The notes under the pieces: generated by a model
The model's database searches: none
What the model was told of the DNA's origin: nothing
The model's input: the letters and a program-made list of their open reading frames with translations, nothing else
Origin: Lactifluus volemus
Lineage: Eukaryota > Basidiomycota > Agaricomycetes > Russulales > Russulaceae
Direction of reading: 5' to 3'
Assembly: GCA_022376515.1 (NCBI GenBank)
Contig: WTXI01000010.1
Coordinates: 1 to 64,000 of the forward strand
Length of the DNA: 64,000 bases
Shown here: piece after piece, positions 34,239-48,415 of the stretch
Layout: each line of letters starts with the position of its first letter
How positions within the stretch are numbered: the first letter of the stretch is position 1
Program-made: the position numbers and the translations under genes

Positions 34239-36006
34239 CAGAATAGAGATGGTATTTCAGCGACTGGCCGCGAGGAGACTTATATATGATTTTAGGCGCA
34301 TAGGGTGACCCAAAAAAAGAAACAGGGCGCGTTCAGAAATGAGAAAGGTCGAGTTGGGATAGGTCAGAAGGTCCGGGATCGGGCTGAAGGAAGTCCTTGA
34401 GGGTTGGGTTTGACGGAAGGTATTTCCACCCTGGGAAGCAAAGGTTCCGGAGGACGGGCAGTATGTGTCTTAATGAAAGTCAGGAGGCACAGAAGCTCAT
34501 TGTGATACGCAGACGCATTCACCGAACGCAAGGCAAACGCATGGCTTGGACACGTGTGAATTCGAGAAGATCTCTCCCATGGCTGCGAGGTGGTACCAAC
34601 GTTGTGGACACGATTGAAGGAGGCGATGAACCTAACAAATAGGTAGCCTCCGCAGCTGACAGCTCCGTTGGAAGGGTGCAACTTGAATGCTAGTACACTG
34701 ATAGAGACGAGGGCAAGAGTTGTGTTATCAGATGTGAATAACCCTTGTCAACGTACGTACGGTATACCCACACTCATTTTACAGACGCTCTGCTTTCTTT
34801 CGGTGATCAGGTGGTAGAGCCATTAAGTGATCGTGGCAGAGCACAGTTCAAAAAGAATAACACGATTGAATGAAAGACCTTCACAAAATGTAAGCAGCAT
34901 AGAACGTGGCAGTAGCCGAGATCGAAGCGGAGATCGAACCCAGCGCTCAGCAAGCGGAGACCGCGCCCCGTGATCGGAAACAAATGGCAAGGACTGATAC
35001 ACGCGTACTCGGGCTGGCGAACATCTATCGATTTATTTGGTGGTGCAGCACGAGGCCACCCGTTCTTAGACAAAAAAAAACGTTTAGGGCTGTGCGAGGT
35101 AATCGTTAACTTGAACTACGCTATCAAATAGGGGTTTTCTTCTGATCGGACTTTTGCCGGGTTTCGTTCCTACTACGTGCGCAGTCCCCTTATCGGAGGA
35201 TCGATTCATGTAGCACTGGAAGTGGGATCACAGGAGATTGTCTGGTTCAACAAACCTGTGAGGTATACTAGTAGATTAATCCGAGTCACCACAGCACAAG
35301 AATGTTCATCGTGGCACAAATCCACCAGTCGTGAAAAGTGTATGTTATTAGAATGGACTAACGGCAACAGGAAGCCTGCTAAACCGTATCTTGCATGACC
35401 ATCGGTATATCTGACGCCACCCTTTTGCCAAGTATGAACATACAAACATGGGAATGGCGCAGGAAGATGCTGCGCAGGGAATAGCACACCACTTAAGGGT
35501 ATTCGGCGTCTTCTCGTTCTACACGGACCGAGGTGATATTCGTGCCATGCCATGCGAAGGAAGGATTATACCTGCGACGATCGCTATGTTCATCTATCCC
35601 TGAGTTGGTCCGATGCAGTTAGCGCTGGAGTATAGTGTTGTATCATTTGCATACTAGAGAGGGTGCTAGTGCCATTGTAAGGCCTTTGCAGCTGAACCTC
35701 CCTCCACATGATTCACCACGAAGATCACAAAACTGAGCACTGACACGCGTGCGTGGAGTAGCTGGGATTGTAGGGCGGCAGCGATCACTATTAATCTCTA
35801 TGCTGCCCGTTTTCAAGTTGTGGTCATGACTCGAAACTCATCACTATTCCGGACCGAAATCCCGCACACTTTGCCAGTGTTAGCGGGTCAAAGGATTTGT
35901 AAATAGAACTTGAAATAGACACACAAACGCTACTAGTACAAGTGTCCGTACGTCAATATATACAATACTAGCTCTGTCCAACCTCCGAAGGGTTCCACAC
36001 TGTACT
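34239..36006. other. Intergenic, no gene seen
   Basis: About 1.8 kb separates two minus-strand BTB genes. Open frames are short, lack domain features and do not join through plausible introns. No repeat or RNA gene was recognised. Confidence 0.45.
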
Positions 36007-36798
36007 TTATTTGGTTTGGTCCTCATCGCCGCTGCTCGCAGGTGACAGCTGAAATACCTCGCAAATGAGGGCGTCCAATTCAACATTTGCGGCAGAATGC
36101 CTGTCACGGTTTCCAGATCTTCTTCCGACAAAGGTACGTAGTGCCTCGCGAGCATGTGCTAATAGAAGGGCCGTCTCTAGCCCCAGCTGTCGGCCTTCTT
36201 CAATTGTGATGGACTCGTCGCGCACAGCGAGGCCTGTGAGTGCTTCCCGTAGATGGTTTTTATTCACCTCGTACTTCTGGTACATGTCAATTTTTTGTAC
36301 GTGAGGGATTTCGAGCTTATCGAGCTCGCGAACAGCGAACTTTTTGAGCTCGACAAAGCCCCATTTGTGGGCGAGCTTCAGGATAGCTGTCCACTCTTCG
36401 ATACTCGCACGGTAGATGGAGTATGTGCTGGAGCGATGCATCAGCCAAAGTATACAGCGTATGATCGAGAAAATTTACTGATTGTAAAACACCCATACGA
36501 CGTGCGCGAAATCGTCTGCAAGAGCACCCTCGAGTTGAAAGGGGTTGTGATCGGAGGACCCCGGGCCTTTGGTGAAATCACCAGGGGTAGAAAGATTGTT
36601 GAAGAAGAAAGAGGAGTCGCGTGTTAAGAAATATCGATGTATGCGGAAAAGAGTATTCTCCACCTATGAGTAACCATGTTAGTAAATGACGATTCGGCGA
36701 CGCTTGATCGTAAACACACATACAAGGATGACTGTATCTGCACCTTCAATATAATATGTTGGGTGCCGAAGAGGGCGGTGATTTGGAACGGTGGTCAT
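36007..36798 (-). CDS. BTB/POZ domain protein (BTB-2)
   Basis: Three exons (36724-36798, 36479-36663, 36007-36427) join in phase to a 226-residue protein. Exon 1 encodes MTTVPNHRPLRHPTYYIEGA; exon 2 the BTB core (VENTLFRIHRYFLTRDSSFF, ending VVWVFYN); exon 3 the helical C-terminal part (EEWTAILKLAHKWGFVELKK, AVRELDKLEIPHVQKIDMYQ, EEGRQLGLETALLL). The 25-codon first exon and the intron phases are the same as in BTB-3 at 40013. Members of this family are very numerous in Agaricomycetes and their partners are unknown; some BTB proteins serve as cullin-3 adaptors, but nothing in the sequence shows that here. Confidence 0.8.
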
Positions 36799-37879
36799 TG
36801 GAATGTGTCGTGATGGTGGGAGAGCGGTAGGTGAGAACTACGTTTCGGTATGAGCTCCATAGCTGTATATATATATCTATATCTGCGCGAGGGGTTTACG
36901 ATGTCCAGTGGCGTTCATAGTCATGGGATTCTGGAACCAGCTACGGTGTTCCCACCTTCTCCAGGGAAGTACGTCCGCACGTCCAATGTACAACGTGGAC
37001 TCCAGCGCAGTTCGCAGATCTAGCTGCGAAGATGTCATGGAGCGCAAGGTGTGGAACGCGTGGCGAAGGAACATGGCTTGGTGGCCCAAAATGGAAGGCA
37101 TGTGCGCTCCGCGTCTACGGCATTGATAGATAGATATCAATGGAATTGAAATCATAGAAGCGGACGCACACTGGCAGCTTCCGCAGCAGTGCCTTTATAA
37201 CACGCACTACGTACAATCGCTATCAAATTGTCGATCGTAGATGTTTCTGGCGCGTTATCGCTGCGCACCAAGCCCCAAGATTATTACTGGTTCCCACTGT
37301 TTCGACCCTCGATCGGCGTGAGTCGATAATGACTGCGCAATTTAGAAAGGTGACTACACTCGGCACCTCTAGTACTTAAAGTAAAATGTGACAAATTCGA
37401 CTGGGGTCAGGAGGTAGATCGAGTGCCACATCCTAATAGTCAAGGCGGCTCTTTGACTCGGTGTTCTAGAATTTGCCCGTTGATCGTTCTCATCAGGAAA
37501 GAGTCCAGACAACAATACACATATGTGGACTTTTGATCCCATGAAAGCGGTGTCCGTAGCAGGCTTGTCAACTACGAGCGACTGTGCTTGCATGGGGAGT
37601 CAAGAAAACTCGATTCGGAGGCAATGCATTTGAGGATGGGGCAGGCTTTAATTGGTCTCTATTCAACCAACTTTCAAGTTATAAGTGACAACATAATCTA
37701 CTACACCAGCAGTATACTGTACATGCATCTTAAATTTAAAAATGAATATGGTGTGGTAATGGTGTCATGCTACCATTTAAAATCCTACTTTGCCTCATCA
37801 CATGCACAATGTTGGTTCAACTTGGTGTCTGCACAGCCCAGTGACAGGGTGCTCCAAGCCTGAAGTTGGCTAGAAGGGA
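36799..37879. other. Intergenic, AT-rich to the right, no gene seen
   Basis: The first 400 bases contain the BTB-2 upstream region, with a TATATATATCTATATC run near 36866. From about 37590 the sequence becomes AT-rich and leads into the palindromic element. Confidence 0.45.
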
Positions 37880-38050
37880 GGTTTATGTGGATTATAAGAT
37901 AACTGTGGCCACCAAATATGATTGCCCAATGGACTCAGGGCTAAACCCCTGTTGCATGAAACACTGTTGAAACTTTCATGCAACAGGGGTTCAGCCCTGA
38001 GTCTGTTGGGCAATTCTGTGGTTACATTTGACTTATAATCCACATAAACC
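37880..38050. mobile_element. Foldback (MITE-like) palindrome, 171 bp
   Basis: The two arms are inverted copies of one another: the outer 19 bases GGTTTATGTGGATTATAAG match perfectly, and the inner blocks (ATTGCCCAA, GACTCAGGGCT, AACCCCTGTTGCATGAAA) match with few changes. The arms meet at about 37968. There is no coding capacity. No convincing target-site duplication flanks the arms, so the superfamily is undetermined. Confidence 0.65.
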
Positions 38051-38180
38051 ATACACTGGCAAGTGGATACAGTATCCTCAATTCTTCTGTTCCCCAGTTC
38101 TTTATTTTTCTTCCTAATCCAACTCACTTTGCCTCCTGCATTATAGGCTCACTAGCAAAGTCATAGAGTGCTGCAGGCAA

Positions 38181-38850
38181 GATAAAGTGGGCCCATGATC
38201 CTTTCGACAGCACTGACAAGTTCACACCAGTGACACCATGTATGGTGTAAAAGGGCCTCGCTCAGCTTCGCGTGCAGCTCATCCGAGTTGACCACTTCCA
38301 GTAGTTCACCGCCAACGACGTACTCGAGAATAAATACTACGTAATTCATCAGAGATGCGGGTGGAGAGAGCACGAAGATAAGATATGGCACGCACGTGAG
38401 ACATCGACTTCACGCATGAAACTCGCACGTTCACCGCTCTCCGTACTTCAACAGCGTCATGCTCTCCGGTACGTACAATAATCTTGACGGCAACGAGTGG
38501 ACCCTCACTCTCACCTTTGCGACGCGAGCGAGCCAAACGAGGCTGAATGCACCTTGCCCAATCCGGTGCAAAAGCTCATATGATGGCTCTTCCTCATGGT
38601 TGGGGTGCACTCACGCTCCCGTGGTGTATTAATTGACAGAAGACGAGACTGGTTGTCCAATAGAAGGTGCTTCCGCAGCATCAGATGCTTGTATGGGGTA
38701 TGGAGAGGCGACAATAACATCGTCAGGGGGATTGGCCCGATCAGGGTCTACAAAGCCACGCTCACCATGCGGAAAATGCGGAAAATGGTCATCTATACGC
38801 CGTACATTGGAAGAGCATTGCGACAGGAAGAGGCGTGACAGCAAGGGTGG
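38181..38850 (-). pseudogene. Protein kinase N-lobe fragment, broken
   Basis: The minus strand encodes a Ser/Thr kinase beginning, spread over several frames: the glycine loop PSYELLHRIGQGAFSLVWLA near 38600, the ATP-lysine strand PLVAVKIIVRTGEHDAVEV near 38490, FMREVDV of helix C near 38420, and the hinge NYVVFILEYVVGGELLEVV near 38320. It ends soon after ELVSAVE near 38200, before any HRD or DFG motif. Upstream 38640-38850 may hold a Ser/Pro-rich N-terminus. The frame changes and missing C-lobe make it non-functional. The loss of the C-lobe coincides with the start of the AT-rich segment holding the palindrome. Confidence 0.6.
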
Positions 38851-40012
38851 GACTTCAAGATAGGGAGATGCTCTAAAGACTCTGGTGCGAACATGTCTTC
38901 ACTGGCTGGACTGAGTATGAGTCAAAACCTTAAGAAAATTAGTGCTATCATGCCAGCACCTTTGTAAGGCTTGCTGTTGGGTGATGTCCGTGGCGGTGCA
39001 GTAGTGGGCAGTGCAAAGGTGGCTAAGTTGAACTTTCAAGTTCGTGTGGGAAATTAAAAACGTACGACTTTTTTTTCTTTGCACGCTACGACTCTTTCGC
39101 CACCCCTCTTTTTCCCGCACGTTCACTGGCAAATCTAATCTATTTCCTTTTGTTGACCCGAGATAGGACGCTGCAAGTGCATCATGTAGCTTCAATTCTA
39201 ACACTGATTGTTGTTCGTACAGGAAAGTCGACTAAGACGCGTTCAGAAGAGATCAAAGAAAAGCTATGATAACCGTGACGCCATCACTCGCTCTTCCCAA
39301 TAACAAGAGGAGTGTACGATAGAGCATGCTTGATGCACTGCTACAAACCCTCTAATGTCCGTGAATATAAATATAAAGTATTACTTTGATCCATTTATTG
39401 CTGTTATTTGGCTCTGTAGAATCACAATTGTTTCACGGAACGTCTACTCATTTCAGTTCCGATTTGATTCTCATAGACGGGCAAATAGCTACATAATAAC
39501 CCAAATGCCAGCTGCGAAAGTAGTACAAGGGGTGAGGTCCGTGAGGATGTTATGTATTTATTTCGTAGAACCGTGTACAACCTTTGGGCTGCATCAACCA
39601 TCACATCCTCAAGTGTGCCTCAGGCTGGTCCGCACACAAATTGAACACGTCTCGTTCTTCAATCTGAGAGATGGCAGTCCCATTCTCCAGTGTATACTCC
39701 TCGAATAAATATTCTCGTATGTTCCAAGAACGTCCATCTCCAACCCGGACGTGCGTTTTGACACTCATTTGTGTGGCTCTCCCGGCGCCTTCCCAAATAC
39801 TCCGTCATTGCCTTCCCAAATTTGATCGTAAGATCTGCAACATGGAATTCCCCGGCGCACCTTTCGCTAAAGTGCGCAGAGAATTGTTGGATTTAAGCAG
39901 GTGCTATGAAGTGAACGCGCATATGACAAGACCAAATAACGATGCCGTAATTTCAAATTTAATGGTCCGCATTCGCTCCTCCGTATTGGCACCACTATCA
40001 TCGCCAACTCCA
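38851..40012. other. Intergenic, no gene seen
   Basis: No gene with recognisable content is seen in this 1.2-kb stretch left of BTB-3. Confidence 0.45.
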
Positions 40013-40745
40013 ATGCCAACAGTTACAGATCGCTGCCCTGTGCGCTGTCGTGATAATTATAACCAAGGTGCAGACATAGCGATCCCCGTATGTATGTTTA
40101 CGATCAGACATCATCGTTGCTTAGGATCGCTCCTCGTAGGTGGAAAATAATCTTCCCTCTCTACGTCAATTCTTCTTGACAGGCGACCCGTCTGACATTC
40201 GAGACAAATTTCTCCATTCACCAACCCCTGGAAATATAACCGAAGGCTGTTCAAACAGTTATCCTCTTGACCTCGAGGATGCATTCACAGTCGATTTCGC
40301 GCGCCTCATCTGGGTATTTTACAATCGGTAGGTTTCCTGTTCATATGCTGCCTCAAATTAGCTGATGGGTCGCTTCAGAACATATTCCTTCTACGATGCG
40401 ACTATTGAGGAGTGGATATCGATTTTAAAACTCGCTTATCAATGGAATTTCATTGAAGTGAAGGAGTTAGCCGTTCGCGAGCTCAATAACTTCAAGATTC
40501 CTGCAGTCCAAAAAATTGGCATCTTCCAGAAGTATGAGGTCGACCAAAACCATATTCGGGAGGCTTTCATGTCGCTCGTAGTGCGGAATGAGCCTATCAC
40601 ATTTGAGGAAGGTCGTCAGCTCGGTTTACATGCCGCGCTTAGTGTGGCACGTGGCCGTGAGTTAGTGAGGATGCTCCCTGGCGGTAACATCACAGAAATA
40701 GACGCCCTCATACAAGACGTATTCCCATTGTCACCTGATGTATAG
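40013..40745 (+). CDS. BTB/POZ domain protein (BTB-3)
   Basis: Three exons (40013-40087, 40140-40327, 40379-40745) join in phase to 209 residues. The parts correspond one-to-one with BTB-2: a 25-codon first exon (MPTVTDRCPVRCRDNYNQGA), the BTB core (FARLIWVFYNR) and the helical part (EEWISILKLAYQWNFIEVKE; EEGRQLGLHAALSV). The first half of the BTB core has drifted (ENNLPSLRQFFLTGDPSD against ENTLFRIHRYFLTRDSSF in BTB-2). It lies 139 bp upstream of the Goodbye-NACHT gene on the same strand, so the two could share read-through or regulation; that is a guess from spacing only. Confidence 0.75.
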
Positions 40746-40884
40746 TATCGTTCCAATCTGGGCTGCCTGGTTATAAATGACGTCCTCTGTCCTCTTATCG
40801 ATAAATCGACATGCAAGCTAGGAAAATCTTACGCCCTTTTTCTCCCGCACGTTCACACCTAACCGATTTTCTTCGGTTGAACCT

Positions 40885-43800
40885 ATGTCTTCAACTAACG
40901 ACCGTGACGTAGTGGCCCCTTCTTTCAACAACTTTCAGGCGATTATGAGTGTTGCATTAACCAGATACCTTGAACATACGGGGAGGGACCTCCTGAACGA
41001 TCCACTCACGGCCGAGATACAACGCTGCAAGTCATCAGATGATATCCTGAGCGTGTTCAAGAAGCAAGCCGAGAAGTTCGACGAGTTCAAAAAGGCCGAT
41101 TCCAAATTGATGAAGTACATCGACCCGATTGTGAATGGCTTGTTTTCGCTATTTTCCAATGCAACCCTTAGCGCAGTCGTTAGTCTCGTAAGTCGCAAGG
41201 ATTTTACTGAGTCTCGATTACTATTTTGATGCCTACGGTCTAGGCTTTCCCACCCGCACAAGTAATATTTTCTGGTATCAGCATCCTTCTCTCTGTGCGT
41301 ACTTCCTCCCCTTCTTTCCAATCCCCTTCTGACGATATCTGGGACCACTACTTAGACGGCCAAAGAGGTCAAGAAATGTTACGATACTTTGGTCGATCTT
41401 TTTGAATGCATTGAGCACTTTCTCAGACGCCTCGGAATATACGCCAAGATCCCGTCGACTCATGCCGTAACTCATGTTCTTATCCAGATCATGGCTGAGG
41501 TGTTGTCTGTCCTCGCTCTTTCAACAAAGCAGATGAAAGACGGACGATTCAGTCAGTTCACCCTTTCTGGACGTGTTTTGTGGCTTAGTTTCCGCTCGCA
41601 GGGACGTTTGCAAAGAGGTTACTCGGCGATGACGATGTCCAGGCAGTGTTGAGCAGGCTCGACAGACTCACGAAGGAGGAGTGTCTGGCAACGGGAACGC
41701 ATACTTTGGAGGTCGTCCATGGTCTTGTTAATAGCATGACAGTCGTCATGGAAGGTGCGCATACATTGTTCCTATGGCCATGTGGATGGTATCGAGTGTA
41801 TTTGCGATTAGATGGCAAGAAATCCACGAACGATTTACGACAAGCTCTAGGTACGTTTTCCTGACACACGAGGACGGTTTTTTTTAAATAAAATAAAAAA
41901 ACTTACTATGATCACAAGTCCACATACAACAACTGGTGGAGAAGAACAACAAGGAAGATCGTCTGTACTTTTCTAGTACTCCTCTAACGTCGTCGTCGTT
42001 TGACATTCTGGAACTACCTTACACAGGTGACCAGTTACAAGAAAAGTTTCGACGCTGGCTGTCTCCACCGGACCCGTCTACAAATCATAATATTGCACGC
42101 AAATTCCACCGCAACGGAACCACTTTATGGTTTACCAAAAGCGACACCTTCAGAAAATGGAAGGCGACCGGTTCACTTCTGTGGATTCATGGAAATCGTG
42201 AGTATTGCTCACCTTTGCGGACATTGCTACGGCTGATATCAATCGTAGCCGGTTCTGGAAAGAGTATCCTGTGGTACGCTTTGGTGCAGCTATCCGCTGA
42301 ATCGTACATTAACCCCTTCACTAGTTCAACAATCATTCAAGATATCCAGGAGTTGCGCAAAGCCGGGCTAGGAACAGTCGGATACTTCTATTTCGACTTC
42401 GGTGATTCTTCCAAACAAAGCGCCCGAGGTTTCCTGTCATCCCTTCTTCTTCAACTCTGTGCTCAATCCGATTCTTACTGTGATGTCGTCTCTGCTGTGC
42501 ATTCAGAACACGATTGTGGTTCTGCACAGCCGAGCGACGATGTACTTCTACAATGCTTGAAGAATATACTCGAACTTCCGGGGCAGGCTCCTTTCTACAT
42601 TATCGTCGATGGGCTTGATGAATGTCCGAACCCATCTCGATTAACTTCACCGCGTGGAGAGGTCCTCGAGATCACAGAGGAGCTCGTCAATTTGCACCTC
42701 CCACATCTTCACTTGTCTGTCACTAGTCGTCCTGAGGCAGACATCAAAGTCGTTCTCGAACCCTTATCGACTCATCACATTTCGCTTCATGACCAACCCG
42801 GGCAAGCTCGGGATATCGCCACACATGTCAATTCTGTCATTCATTCACACCGAAATATGCGGGTGTGGCCTGACGACATTAAGAAATTAGTCACGAATTC
42901 GCTTTCCAGAAATGACGGCGGGATGTAGGTCTTATCGTCATGAAGATCCTTGATGCTTTCTCACTCAATGACAGGTTTCGTTGGGCTTCCTTGCAACTTG
43001 ATAGGCTGTGCCAATGCCCGCTGCAGGATATCGAAAGTGTCTTGAAAGAATTACCCAAGACTCTGGATGGCACGTATGAACGTATACTGCGGAACATCAA
43101 TGAGGAGCACCAAAAATATGCCCATCGAATCTTCCAGTGTCTCACGGTATCGGTTCGCCCCCTTCGTGTCAATGAGCTTGTGGAGGTTTTTGCAATTCGG
43201 GTTCATGCGGAGGGCAGCAAGCTTCCAGAATTCAATGCGCGTTGGCGTCCCCAAAATGCGGAGAATGCAGTGCTGTCGGCATGTTCCACTCTGGTCACTG
43301 TTGTCAACGCCTACGGTGCCAGGGTTGTTCAATTCTCTCATTTTACCGTCAAGGAATACCTCGCCTCGCCTCGTCTCGAACACGTAAACGATATTTCTTA
43401 CTATCATATTCGTCTACAGCCTGCGCACACTTTCCTCGCACAAGCTTGCCTCTGCATACTCCTCCAGTTGGATGCCACGATCGACAATGATCGCATCAAG
43501 CATTTTCCCCTAGCCCACTACGCCGCACGGCACTGGGTTAACCATGCTCGGTTCGAGAATGTATCATCGATTATCCGAGATGGGATGGATTGCCTTTTTG
43601 ACAAGGATAAACCACACTTCGCAGCTTGGATGTGGTTGCGTGATTTGGATTTCGATAACCCTTGGCGATCCTACGTGTCCTCCTCTCACCCGGGACAACC
43701 TCGCGTCCTCCCATTATATTACGCAGCGTTGTACGGTTTCAGCGACATGGTAGAACGCCTCGTGAATATAGACCCGCAAGATGTCAACGCTAGGGGCGGG

Positions 43801-45507
43801 AACCACGGGACTCCTTTGCACGCTGCGGGGAAAAAGGGACATCTGGAGGTCGCGGAATTCCTACTGCAGCAGGGGGCCGACGTAAATGCCCAAAACAACG
43901 AGGGTGCGACACTACTACATCTAGCATCGCGGGATGGGGATATCAAAACCATGAGGCTACTACTTGACCACGGTGCAGATCCGAACGCGAAGGACGCGAG
44001 TCAGGATACCCCACTGATCTTGGCATCGAATAACAGAAAATTGGAGGCCGCGCGGATGATATTGAAGCATGGTGCTAATGTGAATCTGGATGCTCGAAAC
44101 GATGAGAATGCGACTCCGCTACACCTATCATCGCAGCGTGGAGACATCGAGGCCATGGCGTTACTACTTGACTACCATGCAGATCCAAACGTGAAGGATG
44201 GAGGTCAGCATACACCACTACTTTTGGCGTTGATGAACAGAAAACTGGATGCCATACGAATGCTATTGAAGCATGGCGCCGACGCGAATGCTCGCAACGA
44301 TACGGGTACGACTCCACTACATGTATCGTCGCATGTTGGAGACATCGAGGTCATGAGGATACTACTTGATAACGGCGCAGATCCAAACACGAAGGACCAG
44401 GGTCAGCTTACGCCACTGATTTGGGCATCGACGAACAGAAAACTGGAGGCCGCACGAATACTGTTGGAGCATGGCAGCGATGTGAATGCTCGCAACAACA
44501 AGGGCGCGACTCTGCTACACCTAGCATTGCAGGATGGAGACATGGAGGTCATAAGGTTTCTAATTGACCATGGCGCAGATCCGAACATGAAGGATGGGAG
44601 TCATGTTACCCCGCTGATGTTGACATGTACAAACAGAAAACTGGCCCCGGAGGCCTCGCGGATACTACTGGAGCATGGCGCCAATGCGAACACTCGCGAC
44701 CCCGAGGGTGCAACTCTGCTACACCTAGCATCGCAGCATGGAAACATCGAGGTCATGAGGTCACTACTTCACCATGGTGCAGATCCGAACACGAAGGACA
44801 AGGGACAGGATACCCCACTGATTTTGGTGTCGAGGAACCGGAAAATTGAACCGGAGGCTACACGGATACTATTAGAGCATGGCGCTGATGCGAATGCTCA
44901 CGACAAGAAGGGTGTGGCTCCTGTACACCTGGCATCATGGGATGGTGACATCGAGATCATGAGGTTCCTACTTTCCCACGGTGCAGATCCGAACGTGAAG
45001 GACGGGAGTCACCTCACACCACTAATTCTGACGTCGCGGGACGGAAAACTGGAGGCCACACGGACGCTGTTGGAACATGGTGCCGACTTGAATTACCAGA
45101 TTCAGAGTCATTGGACGTGGGAGGGTCAAAGTCCGCTTGCCAGGGCATCGTTTATGGGTCATTCTGATGTCGTCAAGTTATTGCTCGACCATGGTGCCAA
45201 AGCCGACGAGCAGGACATGAGCAACTCGACTCCGTTGCATTACGCGTTGCTCTCGAGTCATGCGAACGTGGTGCGAGTCTTACTCGACCGCGGCGCTAAC
45301 GTGAACGTGCAGGCAATCGGTCTTTACACCCCGTTGCATATGGCGGCAGCCAACGGATACCTCCAGATTGTGGACCACTTACTCGAATGTGGCGCGGACC
45401 CACATATCCGAAACAAGAATGGCAAGACCCCTTCCCAGGTAGCATCAGAGCGGGGTCACCATGAACTTGCCCAATTATTATCAGAGCATGCCAGCGAAGG
45501 GACATAG
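40885..45507 (+). CDS. Goodbye-NACHT-ankyrin NLR-like protein
   Basis: The amino-terminal exons (40885 to about 41860) encode a fungal STAND N-terminal Goodbye-type region (FQAIMSVALTRYLEHTGRDL; VNGLFSLFSNATLSAVVSL; AFPPAQVIFSGISILLS; TLVDLFECIEHFLRRLGIYA). NACHT follows: the Walker A loop is split by an intron (42198-42248) so that IHGN joins PGSGKSILW; Walker B is FYIIVDGLDECPN, with SVTSRPEAD. Another intron lies at about 42925-42974. The helical part (LPKTLDGTYERILRNI, VVQFSHFTVKEYLASPRL) is typical of fungal NACHT proteins. From 43796 about 17 ankyrin repeats run to the stop at 45507. Such proteins are candidates for non-self recognition and cell-death control. Confidence 0.85.
43796..45500 (+). 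repeat. Ankyrin repeat array with a 198-bp dimeric period
   Basis: There are seventeen repeats of about 33 residues. Repeats 2 to 13 alternate between two types, GATLLHLASRDGDIEVMR-like and TPLILASNRKLEAAR-like, giving a 66-residue (198-bp) higher-order unit repeated six times. Two units share a two-residue insertion (KLAPEASR and KIEPEATR). Repeats 14-17 are of the ordinary type. Confidence 0.8.
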
Positions 45508-45788
45508 GGAGTGGCGTTCTACTGTTTGTGTTGCTGGATATTTATAAGAAAAGGTGCTGTTCTCTATAATGTCTCACCATAGGAGGCTGATCACAGATCC
45601 AGCAACTCGAAGTTAACATTCGTGACCGACTGTCCCTTGCGAAGCTCCCCATGCAAACGCCGCATCATATGGATAAATAAATTCCAGACTTACACTTTAC
45701 GGACAAGCGGTCCGTGGCACCTACTACAGTACGAGTCGTGACGGCGCGATACCACGCGATGCCAGAAACGCCGCAAGTCGTCATCTAT

Positions 45789-47805
<2,017 letters not shown>

Positions 47806-48415
47806 GTCTCCTCGACTCTAAATCCGGGTGGTAGCAAGAGAGGGAAGTGGACACAAAGCGTGGGGGGGGAGATGTGTGCAAAGCTCTACACGTAGCACGG
47901 TTATTTGACGCGGATCATATGATTGATTGTTCGACCCGACTCGGGGAATGGAGGTTGATCGGATCCGAGCTCCAAAAGGACAACGGGTCATTAAGAAAGA
48001 CACGCACTTTCTTTCCGTCAGAGAGACTTTTAAGAGACAATGAAGGATGCTGTTACAGACAGATGCCGTGTCGACTGGTTTCGACTTGCCAACTCGCTGC
48101 ACTCCTCGGAAAACGCGCGGTGCTGCGTGGGAAAGTCGTGCAAATCGCACGCCCATTTGCGCGTTCTTATTATTCACAGATCCTGCCTGAAACAGCGTCT
48201 TCTCGTCTGGGTGGGACACTCGGGTATCTCTGCGACAGGCCAACGAAAATGGGGAGCACTTCAACTTTCTGACCCATGAGTAGGACTGGACCTCCACCAA
48301 GACCTCCACCATAAATCGATGCACGGCCCGGTTCGGTGGCCCGCCGCACGCTCGGATGCTGACGATGCTATAATTCAGCCATCAGTGACCCCTTTGTGCT
48401 ACGTACTACTCCTTT
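47806..48415. other. Glycerol kinase upstream region, no gene seen
   Basis: This is the divergent spacer between the minus-strand glycerol kinase and a plus-strand unknown gene. Open frames on both strands (47818-48324, 47847-48272) mirror each other and have no domain content. Confidence 0.4.
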
